Shown here: positions 33,399 through 42,613 of the stretch, piece after piece
Layout of the letters: each line of letters begins with the position of its first letter
How positions within the stretch are numbered: position 1 is the stretch's first letter
Assembly: GCF_001553565.1 (NCBI RefSeq)
Contig: NZ_CP014228.1
Coordinates: 1,860,001-1,924,000, forward strand
Source: Actinomyces radicidentis
Lineage (GTDB): Bacteria > Actinomycetota > Actinomycetes > Actinomycetales > Actinomycetaceae
Reading direction: 5' to 3'
Length of the DNA stretch: 64,000 nucleotides
The notes under the pieces: model-generated
Databases searched by the model: none
The model's input: the letters and a program-made list of their open reading frames with translations, nothing else
What the model was told of the DNA's origin: nothing
Position numbers and translations under genes: made by a program

Positions 33399-34973
33399 TC
33401 AGTCGGCGATGAGGCCGGAGACCCAGGCCTCGACGTCGTCGGCCTCCCGCGGCACGCCCGCGGTGAGGTACTCGACGGCGCCGTCCTCGCGCACGACGAC
33501 GTCGTCCTCGATGCGCACACCGATGCCGCGCAGTTCCTCGGGGACGCGCAGGTCGTCGGCGCGGAAGTACAGACCCGGCTCGATCGTGAAGACCATGCCG
33601 GGGACGAGCTCGGCGTCCATCGACATCTCGCGGCGCGCCTGGGCGCAGTCGTGCACGTCCAGGCCCAGGTGGTGACTCGTCCCGTGGATCATCCAGCGGC
33701 GGTGGTAACCGCCCTCGGGGCCGAGCGAGTCGGCGGCGGTGACGCCCTCGGGCAGCAGTCCCCACTCCTCGACGCGCTGCGCGATGACCGCCATCGCGGC
33801 GTTGTGGACGTCGCGGAAGCGGCAGCCCGGCTCGTTCGCGCGGGCCAGGGCGGCCTTCGCGGCGTCGAGCACCGCCTGGTAGACGCGCCGCTGCGGCTCG
33901 GTGAAGCACCCGTCCACCGGGATCGTGCGCGTGACGTCCGCCGTGTAGAGCGAGTCGACCTCGACGCCGGCGTCGACTAGGACGAGCTCGCCGGAGCGCA
34001 CGGCGCCGTCGTTGTTGATCCAGTGCAGGGTGTTCGCGTGGTCCCCGGCCGCGGCGATCGTGTCGTAGCCCAGGCCGTTTCCCTCCTCGCGGGCCCTCGC
34101 GCCGAAGGCTCCCTCGAGGACGCGCTCACCGCGCCAGTGGCCGGTGGCGCGCGGGATCGAGCGGATGAGGTCGTCGAAGCCGGCCTTCGTGGCGTCGACG
34201 GCCTTCTGGAGCTCGTCGACCTCCCAGGCGTCCTTGACGAGCCGCAGCTCGCTGGCGGCCTCGGCGAGGCCGTCGTCCACCTGGCTCGCGGCCTGCCCGG
34301 AGGCGAGGCCTGCGGCCTCGCGCACCTGGTCGACCAGGGCGGTGACGTTCTCATCGGCCTCGGCGATGACGCGCAGCTGGACGCCGTCGGCGCCGGCGTC
34401 CTTGGCGAGCGCGTCACCGAGCGTGTCGATGTGAGCGACGCGGATCCCCGTGGCCGCCTCGACCTCCTCGGCCGAGGGACGCACCCCCACCCAGAGCTCG
34501 CCGTAGCGCGGGTTGCCGTAGAACTCCTCGCTGGAGCGGGAGGCGCGCGGCCGGAAGTAGAGGACCGCCTCGTGCGTCGGCGCGCCGTCGGCCACCGGCT
34601 CGCCCGGCGCGGTCAGCGGCTCCAGGACGAGGACGGCGTCGGGCTCGAAGTCCGTGCCGGTGCCGGCCAGGTGCGCGAAGGCCGAGTGCGGGCGGAAGCG
34701 GTAGTCGCAGTCGTTGTTGCGGGTCTTGAGCGGCCCGGCCGGCAGGACGAGGCGCTCGCCCGGGAACCGGGCGCCCAGCGCCTCACGGCGGGCGGCGGCC
34801 CAGGGCGCGGAGGCGTTGCGCTCGGGAAGGTCGGAGGGCCGTGGGCCCCAGCCGGAGCCGATGAAGTCGCGGAACGCCTCGTTCTGAGGCTGGCGCGAGC
34901 GATTGTTGCCGCGCTGGGCGAGGGACTGCGGCTGCTCGGCCGCCGGGGTGGAGGACTGCTCGGACGTCGTCAT
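33399..34973 (-). CDS. pepP: Xaa-Pro aminopeptidase (M24B metallopeptidase)
   Basis: A 524-residue dinuclear-metal peptidase that removes N-terminal residues before proline. The N-terminal creatinase-like domain (about 50-230) contains RNNDCDYRFRPHSAFAHLAG. The catalytic domain has the ligands in LVLVDAGVEVDSLYTADVTRT, the His in HGTSHHLGLDVHD, the Glu in FTIEPGLY and the final Glu in GIGVRIEDDVVV. The start overlaps the stop of the upstream oxidoreductase gene (ATGA), so the two are coupled. PepP-type proteins of about this length are usual in actinobacteria. Confidence 0.92.
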   Translation of the reverse strand: MTTSEQSSTPAAEQPQSLAQRGNNRSRQPQNEAFRDFIGSGWGPRPSDLPERNASAPWAAARREALGARFPGERLVLPAGPLKTRNNDCDYRFRPHSAFAHLAGTGTDFEPDAVLVLEPLTAPGEPVADGAPTHEAVLYFRPRASRSSEEFYGNPRYGELWVGVRPSAEEVEAATGIRVAHIDTLGDALAKDAGADGVQLRVIAEADENVTALVDQVREAAGLASGQAASQVDDGLAEAASELRLVKDAWEVDELQKAVDATKAGFDDLIRSIPRATGHWRGERVLEGAFGARAREEGNGLGYDTIAAAGDHANTLHWINNDGAVRSGELVLVDAGVEVDSLYTADVTRTIPVDGCFTEPQRRVYQAVLDAAKAALARANEPGCRFRDVHNAAMAVIAQRVEEWGLLPEGVTAADSLGPEGGYHRRWMIHGTSHHLGLDVHDCAQARREMSMDAELVPGMVFTIEPGLYFRADDLRVPEELRGIGVRIEDDVVVREDGAVEYLTAGVPREADDVEAWVSGLIAD

Positions 34974-36094
34974 GCGCTCATCCTCCCACCGGCGTCCCCG
35001 AGAAAGCGAACACCGACCTGGGTGCGCGCCTCCTCCAGGACCCGGACGACGGCGAGCGAGGCCGCCAGCGGGTGCAGGTCCGACTCGCGCGCGCCGGAGC
35101 GCACGAGTCGGCATACCTCCGCGAGCTCGCGGGCCAGAACCGGCGGGGCCCCGGCACCGTCCGGCACGACGGCGCCCGCCGGCCACGTCGCGTCGACCGG
35201 GAGGTGCTCGGCGCCGTCGGGCGTCCTCAGCGCGATCTCGCGCGGCCACTGGCAGTCGTCCAGCGTCAGCACGGCTCGGTCCGCCGCGACCTCGCTGAGC
35301 GTCCCGTTCGTCGAGGTCTTCGAGTGCAGACAGACGACCTCGAGGTCCGCGGGCGAGCCGTCGGGCAGGCGGTCGTACTCGAGGACGACGGTGCCGTGGG
35401 AGTCGGCGCCGGAGCGCAGGAGGCGGCCGGTGGCGCGGATCCGGACTGGCGCGCCGAAGAGGTGGATCGCCATCGAGATCGGGTAGACGCCGAGGTCCAT
35501 GAGGCTGCCACCGCCGAGCGACGGGTCGAAGGCCGGCGGCAGCTCGCCGGCGCGGAAGCGGTCCATGCGCGAGGAGTACTGCTCCTTGACGAGCAGCGCC
35601 CGGTGCGGTCCGGCCTCGCCCGTGCCCAGGCGGGGGAGGGCCTCCCGGATCGCGGCGGTCCCCGGCTCGAAGGCCGGCAGCCAGCCCTCCATGAGGAAGC
35701 GGTCGGCGCGGCGGGCGGCGGCCACCATCGCCTCGGCCTCCTGGGCGCGCAGCGCGAAGGGCTTCTCCACGAGGACGTGGAAGCCGGCCTCCAGCGCCGC
35801 GACCGTCTGCTCGGCGTGCAGGGCGTTCGGGGAGCCGACGTAGACGACGTCGAAGGGGGTCGTGCCACCGGGTGCGCCGGCGGCCAGCATCTCGGGTAAC
35901 GAGGAGTAGGAGGCGCCGATCCCGTGCTCGGCGGCGAAGGCGGCGGCCCGCTCGGCGTGCGCGGAGGTGACCGCGACGACCTCGACCTGCGGGAGGACGG
36001 CGGCCGCCTCCATGAACCAGCGGGCGATGAAGCCGGCGCCGACGACGCCGAAGCGGACGGGAGTGGTAGCGGGGGAGGTGCTCGTGCTCGTCAT
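34970..36094 (-). CDS. Gfo/Idh/MocA-family oxidoreductase
   Basis: A 374-residue NAD(P)-dependent dehydrogenase. The Rossmann motif is FGVVGAGFIARWFMEAA (about residues 14-30). DVVYVGSPNALHAEQTVAALEAGFHVLVEKPFA carries the conserved EKP motif, and LGGGSLMDLGVYPISMAIHLFG is the usual substrate-side signature. It is closest in layout to trans-1,2-dihydrobenzene-diol or inositol-type dehydrogenases; the substrate cannot be assigned. First gene of a pair with pepP. Confidence 0.88.
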   Translation of the reverse strand: MTSTSTSPATTPVRFGVVGAGFIARWFMEAAAVLPQVEVVAVTSAHAERAAAFAAEHGIGASYSSLPEMLAAGAPGGTTPFDVVYVGSPNALHAEQTVAALEAGFHVLVEKPFALRAQEAEAMVAAARRADRFLMEGWLPAFEPGTAAIREALPRLGTGEAGPHRALLVKEQYSSRMDRFRAGELPPAFDPSLGGGSLMDLGVYPISMAIHLFGAPVRIRATGRLLRSGADSHGTVVLEYDRLPDGSPADLEVVCLHSKTSTNGTLSEVAADRAVLTLDDCQWPREIALRTPDGAEHLPVDATWPAGAVVPDGAGAPPVLARELAEVCRLVRSGARESDLHPLAASLAVVRVLEEARTQVGVRFLGDAGGRMSA

Positions 36095-36201
36095 GCCCCG
36101 ATCCTCCCATCCGGTGCGGCCCGCTGACGCGACCGAGACGCAACCACGACGGCCTCGTCCGACGGAGTCCCCGGCGCCAGCCGGTTCCTACACTGGCGAT
36201 C

Positions 36202-37047
36202 GTGCGCATCGACCCCCACACCCACTCCGCCTTTTCGGACGGCACCGACGCCCCCGCCGAGCTCATGGCGCTCGCGGCGCAGGCGGGTCTCGACGTCGTC
36301 GGCCTCACCGACCACGACACGACCGCCGGCTGGGACGAGGCCGCCTCCGCCGTCGCCGCCAGTGGCGTCACCCTCCTGCGCGGCACCGAGATCTCCTGCT
36401 CCGCCGCTGGCGTCACCCTCCACCTGCTCGCCTACCTCTTCGACCCCGAGGACGCCGCCCTCGGCGCCGCCTTTGCCAGGGCGCGCGAGTCCCGCGCGAC
36501 GCGCGCCCAGCGGATCGTCGAGCGCCTGTCCGCGGACTACCCGATCACCTGGGAGGACGTCCTCACGCAGGCGGCGTCGACCCGTACGATCGGCCGCCCC
36601 CACATCGCCGACGCCCTCGTCGCCGCCGGCTCCTTCCCGGACCGCAGCGCCGCCTTCGCCGGGCCGCTGGCCACCTCGAGCCCCTACTACGTCCACCACT
36701 GGGCCCTCGACCCGGTCGAGGCCTGCGAGCTCGTCCGCGGCGCCGGGGGCGTGCCGGTGGCCGCCCACCCGCGCGCCGGCAGGCGGCAGCGCCACCTCGT
36801 CCCCGACGAGACCTTCGCGGCCATGGCCGAGGCCGGGCTCGCCGCCCTCGAGGTCGACCACCGCGACCACGACCCCGCCCAGCGCGAGGCCGCCCGCGCC
36901 CTCGCCGAGCGCCTCGGCATCGGCATGTCCGGCTCCTCCGACTACCACGGCACCGGCAAGCCGAACCGGCTGGGCGAGAACCTCATGCCGGAGGGGCTCC
37001 TGACGCGGATCGTCGACGAGGGCGCCCTCTCGCTCATCAGGCCCTGA
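36202..37047 (+). CDS. PHP-domain phosphoesterase (RNase AM / YciV-like)
   Basis: A 281-residue polymerase-and-histidinol-phosphatase (PHP) domain protein. Metal-binding motifs are RIDPHTHSAFSDG (HxH), VVGLTDHDTTAG (DHD), RGTEIS, HPRAG and SGSSDYHG near the C-terminus. This set matches the nucleotide 3',5'-bisphosphate/5'-3' exoribonuclease group typified by YciV. The start is GTG with TACACT (36189-36194) seven bases before it, so the message is probably leaderless. The substrate has not been deduced beyond phosphoester hydrolysis. Confidence 0.88.
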   Translation: MRIDPHTHSAFSDGTDAPAELMALAAQAGLDVVGLTDHDTTAGWDEAASAVAASGVTLLRGTEISCSAAGVTLHLLAYLFDPEDAALGAAFARARESRATRAQRIVERLSADYPITWEDVLTQAASTRTIGRPHIADALVAAGSFPDRSAAFAGPLATSSPYYVHHWALDPVEACELVRGAGGVPVAAHPRAGRRQRHLVPDETFAAMAEAGLAALEVDHRDHDPAQREAARALAERLGIGMSGSSDYHGTGKPNRLGENLMPEGLLTRIVDEGALSLIRP

Positions 37048-37196
37048 CCGGGGCTGAGCGACGCCGGCCGCCGCGCACCGTACCCTTCACCCAGCACCAC
37101 CCAGCACCCCGCGCCGCCCACGAGGCGGGCGACGGCCGGGCGCCACCAGCGCCGCACGCCGTCGCCGCGGGGCCGATCCCAGGAGACCCATCACCC

Positions 37197-37823
37197 GTGG
37201 CCGCGATCTTCGACCTCACCCTCTTCGCCACGTCCTTCATGACGATCCTCGTCATCCAGGACCCGCTCGGCGCGATCCCGATCTTCCTGTCGCTCACGAG
37301 CCGTCAGACCAGCGAGCAGCGGCGCCGCTCCGCTGGCCAGGCGACCCTCGTGTCCTTCGGCGTCATCCTCGTCTTCGCCATCTTCGGCCGCTACATCCTG
37401 CGGTTCCTCGGCATCACGGTGCCCGCCCTGCAGTTCTCCGGCGGCCTGCTGCTCCTCCTCGTCGCCCTCGAGCTCCTCACCGACAAGGTCGACGAGAGCC
37501 CCAACCCCGACGACTCGATCGCCAACGCGGCCCTCGTCCCGCTCGGCACCCCGCTGCTGGCCGGCCCCGGCGCGATCGTCGCAGCCATGGTCGCCGTCGA
37601 GTCGGCGTCGGAGCCGCTGGTCGGCTGGCTCACCGTGAGCCTCGCGCTCCTGGCCACGCACGTCGTCATCTGGCTGACGCTGCGCTTCTCCCTGCCGCTG
37701 CACCGGGTGCTCGGCGAGTCCATGATCCGCGTCCTCACGCGCATCTTCGGCCTCCTGCTCGCCGCCATCGCCGTCCAGATGATGGCCGACGGCGTCTTCG
37801 CCTACATCGACTCCCACTCCTGA
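37197..37823 (+). CDS. MarC-family integral membrane protein
   Basis: A 208-residue protein with six hydrophobic helices. Family markers are FMTILVIQDPLGAIPIFLSLT near the N-terminus and ALVPLGTPLLAGPGAIVAAMV in the middle, with a C-terminal MIRVLTRIFGLLLAAIAVQMMADG. MarC proteins have no agreed transport substrate. The start GTG follows a CAGGAGA ribosome-binding site. A terminator follows between this gene and the convergent amidohydrolase gene. Confidence 0.92.
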   Translation: MAAIFDLTLFATSFMTILVIQDPLGAIPIFLSLTSRQTSEQRRRSAGQATLVSFGVILVFAIFGRYILRFLGITVPALQFSGGLLLLLVALELLTDKVDESPNPDDSIANAALVPLGTPLLAGPGAIVAAMVAVESASEPLVGWLTVSLALLATHVVIWLTLRFSLPLHRVLGESMIRVLTRIFGLLLAAIAVQMMADGVFAYIDSHS

Positions 37824-37863
37824 GCGCACCGGCACCGGACCCGCCCCGGCGCGGCGAAGACGG

Positions 37864-37896
37864 ACGGCCCGTCCCGGACGCTCCGGGGCGGGCCGT
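37864..37896. terminator. Hairpin terminator between marC-like and amidohydrolase genes
   Basis: 14-bp arms (37864-37877 and 37883-37896) match at 13 positions around an ACGCT loop, between convergent genes. Confidence 0.72.
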
Positions 37897-37926
37897 TCCG
37901 CGTCGTCGGGGTCCTCGACGACGGGC

Positions 37927-38856
37927 TCAGCGCTCGAGACGGGGGAAGAGCCGCTCGGCGGCGCTGTGGTTGATGGCACGCCCTGAGAGCTTCGGGTAGG
38001 CCCGCAGCATCGCCGCGAAGCTCCGACCGATCCACGGCGCCGCGAAGGGGTAGTCGGACCCGAAGACGACGTGCCCGGGCTTGGCGAAGCGGAGCAGCGC
38101 CGGCATCGAGGTGACGAAGGGCGTGAGCGCCGTGTCGTAGTAGAAGCGGCGCAGCAGCCGCAGCCCCTCGAGCGGCTTGCCGTTGACGGAGGCCGACTGG
38201 GCCACGCGCGGCGCCGCGTAGGGGATGATCCCGCCGCCGTGGGACAGGATCCATCGGATCCGCGGGTAGCGGTCCAGGACGCCGGATCGGCACAGGCTCA
38301 CCGCCGCCCGCGTCGTGTCCAGCAGGAAGTCCGCGGCGTACGCGGGGATCCCGGGTGCCGCCCCGCCCGGCAGCTCCGAGGGGTGGATGAGGACGACGGC
38401 GTCGTGCTCGTCGAGGACCCTCATGAGCGGCTCGTAGGAGGCGTCCCCCAGGTAGGTGCCGCGGGCGTTGCCGAGGAGGACGACGCCGTCGGCCCCCAGT
38501 TCGTCCAGCGCGCGGACGGCCTCGTTGACCGAGGCGTCGACGTCTGGCAAGGGGATCGTGGCGAGGTGCCCGAAGGTCGCCGCGTGGGTGCGGACGATCT
38601 GGGTGGTGAAGTCGTTGAGGTCGCGGGCGACGGCGGCGGCGTCGGCGGCGGGCCACGGGTCGACGCCGGGTGTGGAGACCGAGAGCAGCGCGGTGCGCAC
38701 GCCGAGGGAGCGCATGACCTCGCGGCTGCCCTCGACCGACCAGGACGGCATGGGCATGCCACCGGACTCGACGCCGTGGGAGACGAGCCAGTCCCGGTAG
38801 AAGCCGGGGACGACGTGGTGGTGGGTGTCGATGCGCGTGGCGGGCAGGACGGGCAC
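37927..38856 (-). CDS. Amidohydrolase family 2 (ACMSD-like metal-dependent hydrolase/decarboxylase)
   Basis: A 309-residue TIM-barrel protein. The HxH metal motif is in RIDTHHHVVPGFY near the N-terminus, and a later His is in VLIHPSELPGG. The Trp/His segment RIRWILSHGGGIIPY and the Asp of VFGSDYPFAAPW complete the usual amidohydrolase-2 pattern seen in aminocarboxymuconate-semialdehyde and related decarboxylases. The substrate is unknown. The start is GTG after GAAGGAG. Confidence 0.87.
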   Translation of the reverse strand: MPVLPATRIDTHHHVVPGFYRDWLVSHGVESGGMPMPSWSVEGSREVMRSLGVRTALLSVSTPGVDPWPAADAAAVARDLNDFTTQIVRTHAATFGHLATIPLPDVDASVNEAVRALDELGADGVVLLGNARGTYLGDASYEPLMRVLDEHDAVVLIHPSELPGGAAPGIPAYAADFLLDTTRAAVSLCRSGVLDRYPRIRWILSHGGGIIPYAAPRVAQSASVNGKPLEGLRLLRRFYYDTALTPFVTSMPALLRFAKPGHVVFGSDYPFAAPWIGRSFAAMLRAYPKLSGRAINHSAAERLFPRLER

Positions 38857-38987
38857 GGTGAGGCTCCTTCGGTCGCGATCGAACCTAGGGCTGGTGTGCT
38901 GGGTAAGGCTGTCCTCACACAGCGCTCACAGGGTCGCCATGACCTTTCCCTGGCACCCTCCGAGCGTGCGGGACTGGACTCGCTCCC

Positions 38988-40165
38988 ATGACCACAGCGA
39001 CACAGGGCCTGCGCCTCGCGCCGGCCCGCACCGCTCGCGGCGCCGGTCGCCCCGCCCGCCGCACCCTCAACGCCGCCACCGCACGCGCCTGTCTCACCGC
39101 CGGCGTGCTCGCGGCCACCGCCGGGCTCGGCCTCGGCGTCCTCCTCGCCGCTGCCCTCGAGACGAGCCTGCCGGCCCGGTTCTCGGCCGTCTGGGCCCTC
39201 ACGCTCATCGGGCGCCTCACCGCCGTCGCCGGCACCTACGGGGCCCTGTGGATGGTCCTCCTCGTCGCGCGCGTGCCCCCGATCGAGCGCGCCATCGGCC
39301 AGGACCGCCTCGTCGCCCTCCACAAGAAGATCGGTCCCTGGAGCATCTGGCTCATCGGCGTCCACGTCCTCGCCTCCGTCATGGCCTGGGGGCCCTGCCC
39401 GACTCCGCCACCTGGTGAGGCGAGCTGTGGTCGATGACGACGAGGCAGCGCTGGATCCTCGCCGCGGACGTCGGCGCCCTCATGCTCATCGTCGCCGGCC
39501 TCACGAGCTGGGCCCGCGCCCGCCAACGCCTCCCGCGCCAGGTCTGGTGGACCGTCCACCTCTACACCTACCTCGCGATCGCCCTCGCCTTCGCCCACCA
39601 GATCACGATCGACGGCCCCTTCCTCACCGGCTGGGCACGCACTGTGTGGATCGCCTTGTACGTCCTCATCGGCGGACTCATCCTCGGCTACCGGGCCCTG
39701 CTGCCCCTGGAGCGCTCACTCCACCACGACCTGCGGGTCGCCAAGGTCGTGCGCGAGAGCCGCGACGTCGTCTCCGTGTGGGTGAGCGGGCGCGAGCTCG
39801 ACCGCCTGCGCGTGCGCCCGGGCCAGTTCGCCCAGTGGCGCTTCCTCGCCGACGGCCTCGCCTACGAGTCCCACCCGTACTCCTTCCCCGCACCCGCCCG
39901 CGACGACCTGCTTCGGCTCACCGTCAAGGACCTCGGCGACGCCTCCGCCCTCACCGCCCGCCTCCGGCCCGGCACGCGCGTCCTCATGGACGGCCCCTAC
40001 GGGGTGATGACCCCCGAGCGGGTCTGCGCCACCGGCCGAGCCGTCCTCGTGGCCGGCGGCGTCGGCGTCGCCCCGGCGCGGGCGCTGGCCGAGGGCCTGG
40101 CCGCCGACGGCGCGCGCGTCGACGTCGTCGTGCGGGCCTCCGACGCCGGGGACTTCAACATGTGA
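38988..40165 (+). pseudogene. Broken ferric-reductase-like transmembrane flavoprotein
   Basis: Two reading frames together make a ferric-reductase-like membrane domain plus a ferredoxin-reductase FAD/NAD domain. The first (38988-39437) gives three helices up to VHVLASVMAWG and then frays into Pro/Cys. The second (from about 39397) reads PDSATW, a TGA at 39415-39417, then GELWSMTTRQRW, further helices with HLYTYLAIALAFAH, and the FAD motif SHPYSFPAP and NAD motif VLVAGGVGVAPARALAEG. It stops abruptly after VVVRASDAGDF, about 70 residues short of a normal C-terminus. So there is a frameshift near 39385-39400, an in-frame stop and a lost 3' end. A sequencing error could explain the first but not the truncation. 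Confidence 0.8.
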
Positions 40166-40263
40166 CCGACGGCGCCCCTGCGCCACGCGGCGGCCCCGAC
40201 CGCCGCACCACCACCTCGCCGGGCACGTCGCCCGGGCCCAACAGCCTCACGAATCGAGTCACC

Positions 40264-41176
40264 ATGCGCCCCTCCGTCACCGGCGGCATCACCGCCGGAG
40301 CCACCGCCCTCGGCGTGGCCGCCATCCTCATCCTCAACCCCTCCGGCGCCGGCACCTCCGTCGCCTCCACCATCGCCACCGGCGCCTCGTCCGGTGCCGC
40401 CGGCAGCGGGTCGACGACGACGCAGTCCGGGACGTCCTCCTCGTCCGGGACGACGTCGTCGGACTCGTCGGGCAGCACCACGAGCGGGAGCTCCTCGACG
40501 GACTCGAGCTCGTCGTCGACGGACTCGTCGTCCACGACGTCCTCGTCCTCCAGCGTGAAGGACGGGACATGCACCGGCGCCGTCTACGAGAGCCCCTACG
40601 GCGCCATGCAGGTCGAGGCGACGATCTCCGACGGCAAGATCACGGACATCACCTGGGTCCAGCTGCCGAGCGACGGCCACTCCCAGCGCATCAACTCGAC
40701 CGCCGCGCCCACGCTCGTCGACGCCGCCGAGCCGGTCCTGGACGCCTGCGAGGCGGAGATCGCGCGCATTGACCGGCTCTTCTCCACCTACCGCGAGGAT
40801 TCCGTCGTCAGCGCGCTCCGGCGGGACCCGGCGCTGGAGAAGCGTCTCGGGTGGACCGGCGACCACCTCGACGTCCACACCGTCCTCGAGGAGTGCCGGG
40901 CGGCGCGACGGCTTACGGCCCGAGGCTGGGGACGGGCGGCTCACCGCCCGCCAGGCGACCGTCTGGGGACCCGACGACGGGCTCGCGGACGCCTTCGCCA
41001 CGGCGCTCCTGCTCGGCGGGCGCGACGCGGCCGGCGCCTTCGAGGAGCTCCGCGCCTCCGACGAGGAGCCGGACAGGCCCTCGCGCTGGGGCGCCTACGT
41101 CGTCGAGAACGACCGCGCCTGGAGGCTGGGCGAGACGGACGCGCTCGTCGCTCCCCGGCTCGATGGCGTCGGCTGA
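40264..41176 (+). pseudogene. Deletion-fused remnant of FMN-binding protein and ApbE flavin transferase
   Basis: From ATG 40264 the frame encodes a membrane or signal helix, a Ser/Thr-rich spacer, and the start of an FMN-binding domain (GAVYESPYGAMQVEATISDGKI, ending INSTAAPTLVDAA at about 40730). It then jumps without a stop into the N-terminal part of an ApbE-type FAD:protein FMN transferase (EAEIARIDRLFSTYREDSVVSALRR). After about 40915 the C-terminal end of ApbE continues in another frame (GDGRLTARQATVWGPDDGLADAFATALLLGG, to about 41176), so the middle of ApbE is missing. The FMN-attachment threonine region of the FMN-binding domain is also lost. Both proteins must be inactive. Confidence 0.75.
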
Positions 41177-41231
41177 CGATTGGGGCAGCCGGCTGCATCG
41201 GACGTGACCTGGAACGGCGCGCGTCGCCGTG

Positions 41232-41498
41232 TCACTCGTAGTGGGTCCACATCCGCAGCACGTGGACGACGTGCTCGTCCGGAAGGACCTCGTAGACGAG
41301 CCGGTGCTGGATGTTGATGCGTCGTGAGTAGCAGCCCGCCGGGTCGCCGACGAGCTTCTCGTAGCGCGGTGGCGTTCTGAACGGGTCCTCCGCGATGAGC
41401 TCCAGGAGGTGCTGGGCCTTGGTCTTGAGTCCCGAGGTCGTGAGCCGCTTCGCGTCCTTCTGGGCCTGACGCGAGTAGACGAGGCGCCAGGCGGTCAC
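41232..41498 (-). CDS. yoeB: YoeB-family toxin (ribosome-dependent mRNase)
   Basis: An 88-residue RelE-fold toxin that cuts mRNA at the ribosomal A site. Equivalents of the YoeB catalytic set are present: E47 in YEKLVG, R66 in INIQHRLVYEV, and H86-Y87 near the C-terminus (MWTHYE). CYSRRINIQHRLVY is the family signature. The GTG/ATG region at 41498 overlaps the antitoxin stop by four bases, the normal antitoxin-first order. The last residues appear complete, so the toxin should be active. Confidence 0.92.
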   Translation of the reverse strand: MTAWRLVYSRQAQKDAKRLTTSGLKTKAQHLLELIAEDPFRTPPRYEKLVGDPAGCYSRRINIQHRLVYEVLPDEHVVHVLRMWTHYE

Positions 41499-41737
41499 CA
41501 GTCGAGATCCTCCGAGCCGGCGTCGAGCCCTTCCTCACGGGCCTCGCGAATCGACTCGGTCAGTCCCGGAATCGCCTGGAGGTAGAGGGTCTCCTGGATG
41601 GCGCGCCAGTCGTCCTCGCCGACGAGGACGGCGTTCCCGCGCTGGCCGGTGATCGTGAGGGGCTCGGACTCCTCGTTCACCTGGTCGATGAGCCGGTAGA
41701 TGTGTGCGCGAGCGGTGGTGGCGGGGACAGCGGTCAT
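41495..41737 (-). CDS. yefM: YefM/Phd-family antitoxin
   Basis: An 80-residue antitoxin. The N-terminal DNA-binding Phd fold contains ATTARAHIYRLIDQVNEESEPLTITGQRGNAVLV, and EDDWRAIQETLYLQAIPG leads into the toxin-binding tail, which is acidic (GLDAGSEDLDW). The start ATG has TACGCT (41749-41744) six bases upstream, a leaderless promoter that would be autoregulated by the complex. It lies next to a decayed flavin locus and a nested IS, a common setting for such pairs. Confidence 0.92.
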   Translation of the reverse strand: MTAVPATTARAHIYRLIDQVNEESEPLTITGQRGNAVLVGEDDWRAIQETLYLQAIPGLTESIREAREEGLDAGSEDLDW

Positions 41738-41831
41738 GAAGAAAGCGTACGGGCTCACGTACGTGTGTGTCGATCGCCCGTCTCCGTGGTTCTCGGCCCG
41801 TCGACCTGGCTGCCGGCGGTGGTGCTCGCAG

Positions 41832-42560
41832 TCAGATCTGGACGAGGAGGCAGGTGTCCTGCCCGTCGAAGCCGGAGGCGGCGGCAACCCGGCCGTCCGC
41901 GAGGAGCGCGGCGCCGGCGGTGTACTCACCGTCCTCGCCCGTGGCGGCGCCGTTGACGAGGAGCGCCTGCGGCGCGACGGTCGCGGACTGCTCGGCGTAG
42001 GCGCCCAGCTCCTCGGTGAGCCACTGGTGCGGTGGGAAGGAGACGAACACGGGCCACAGGAGCAGGTCGATCCCGAGCCCGGTGAAGCGCGGCTGGTCGC
42101 TCCACAGGTCGCCGCACAGCGCCACGGCCGTGCGACGCCCCTTCCACTCCACGACCTGGACGTCCTCTCCGACGGCGTAGACCGCCGGGTCGGCCCATTC
42201 CTCGCGCCAGCCGGTGCTGATCCGACGCTGCTCGAGGAGGACGCCGTCGGGGGAGACGAGCCGGTAGGTCGAGTAGAAGCGGTCGCCATCGCGCTCGACG
42301 CAGCCGTAGCCGGCCGTGATCCCGGTGCGCCGGACGGCCTCGGTGATCGGCTCGTGCCCGGGCGCGTCGGTGGTGATGGCGGCGGCACGATCGGCAGTGG
42401 GCTCGAAGGTGACGGACTCGAAGCCCTGGAGGTACGCCTCGCAGGTGAGGACCGCGTCGACGCCGCAGCCCCGGTACCGCTCGAGCTCGGCGACCAGGCG
42501 CACCGTGTTCCCTTCGACGTCCCCGGTGACAGTGGTCAGTCCTGCCATGACTGCTCGCAT
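41832..42560 (-). CDS. Carbon-nitrogen hydrolase (nitrilase superfamily)
   Basis: A 242-residue alpha-beta-beta-alpha enzyme. The catalytic Glu is in VLTCEAYLQGFE and the nucleophilic Cys in TAVALCGDLW. The usual catalytic Lys segment (family YRKxHL) appears as QRRISTGW, so the Lys seems to be Arg unless the alignment shifts. The role (amidase or N-carbamoyl hydrolase) cannot be fixed. An ATG at 42548 is an alternative start. Its 5' end lies only about 40 bases from the target-site duplication of the nested IS, so the promoter may be affected. Confidence 0.8.
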   Translation of the reverse strand: MRAVMAGLTTVTGDVEGNTVRLVAELERYRGCGVDAVLTCEAYLQGFESVTFEPTADRAAAITTDAPGHEPITEAVRRTGITAGYGCVERDGDRFYSTYRLVSPDGVLLEQRRISTGWREEWADPAVYAVGEDVQVVEWKGRRTAVALCGDLWSDQPRFTGLGIDLLLWPVFVSFPPHQWLTEELGAYAEQSATVAPQALLVNGAATGEDGEYTAGAALLADGRVAAASGFDGQDTCLLVQI

Positions 42561-42598
42561 GGAGCTGATTATCGCGCTGGAGAACCGGGCTCGTGGCG

Positions 42599-42613
42599 AA
42601 GGTGATTACTTCG
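42599..42613 (+). repeat. Left 15-bp target-site duplication of outer IS
   Basis: AAGGTGATTACTTCG directly abuts the outer element's left end (TGTGATGTCTC) and is repeated exactly at 45206-45220. Confidence 0.93.

Noticed and set aside
38988-39437. An intact 149-residue membrane protein overlapping the next gene by ATGA
   Set aside because: The overlap is accidental; both frames belong to one ferric-reductase-like gene, and the first loses similarity before its stop.
40385-40560. Ser/Thr/Asp-rich tract as a stand-alone repeat protein
   Set aside because: It is the spacer between a membrane helix and an FMN-binding domain in a degraded gene.
40769-41176. A separate 135-residue gene
   Set aside because: Its first half is out-of-frame noise; only the second half matches the C-terminus of ApbE, so it is part of the remnant.
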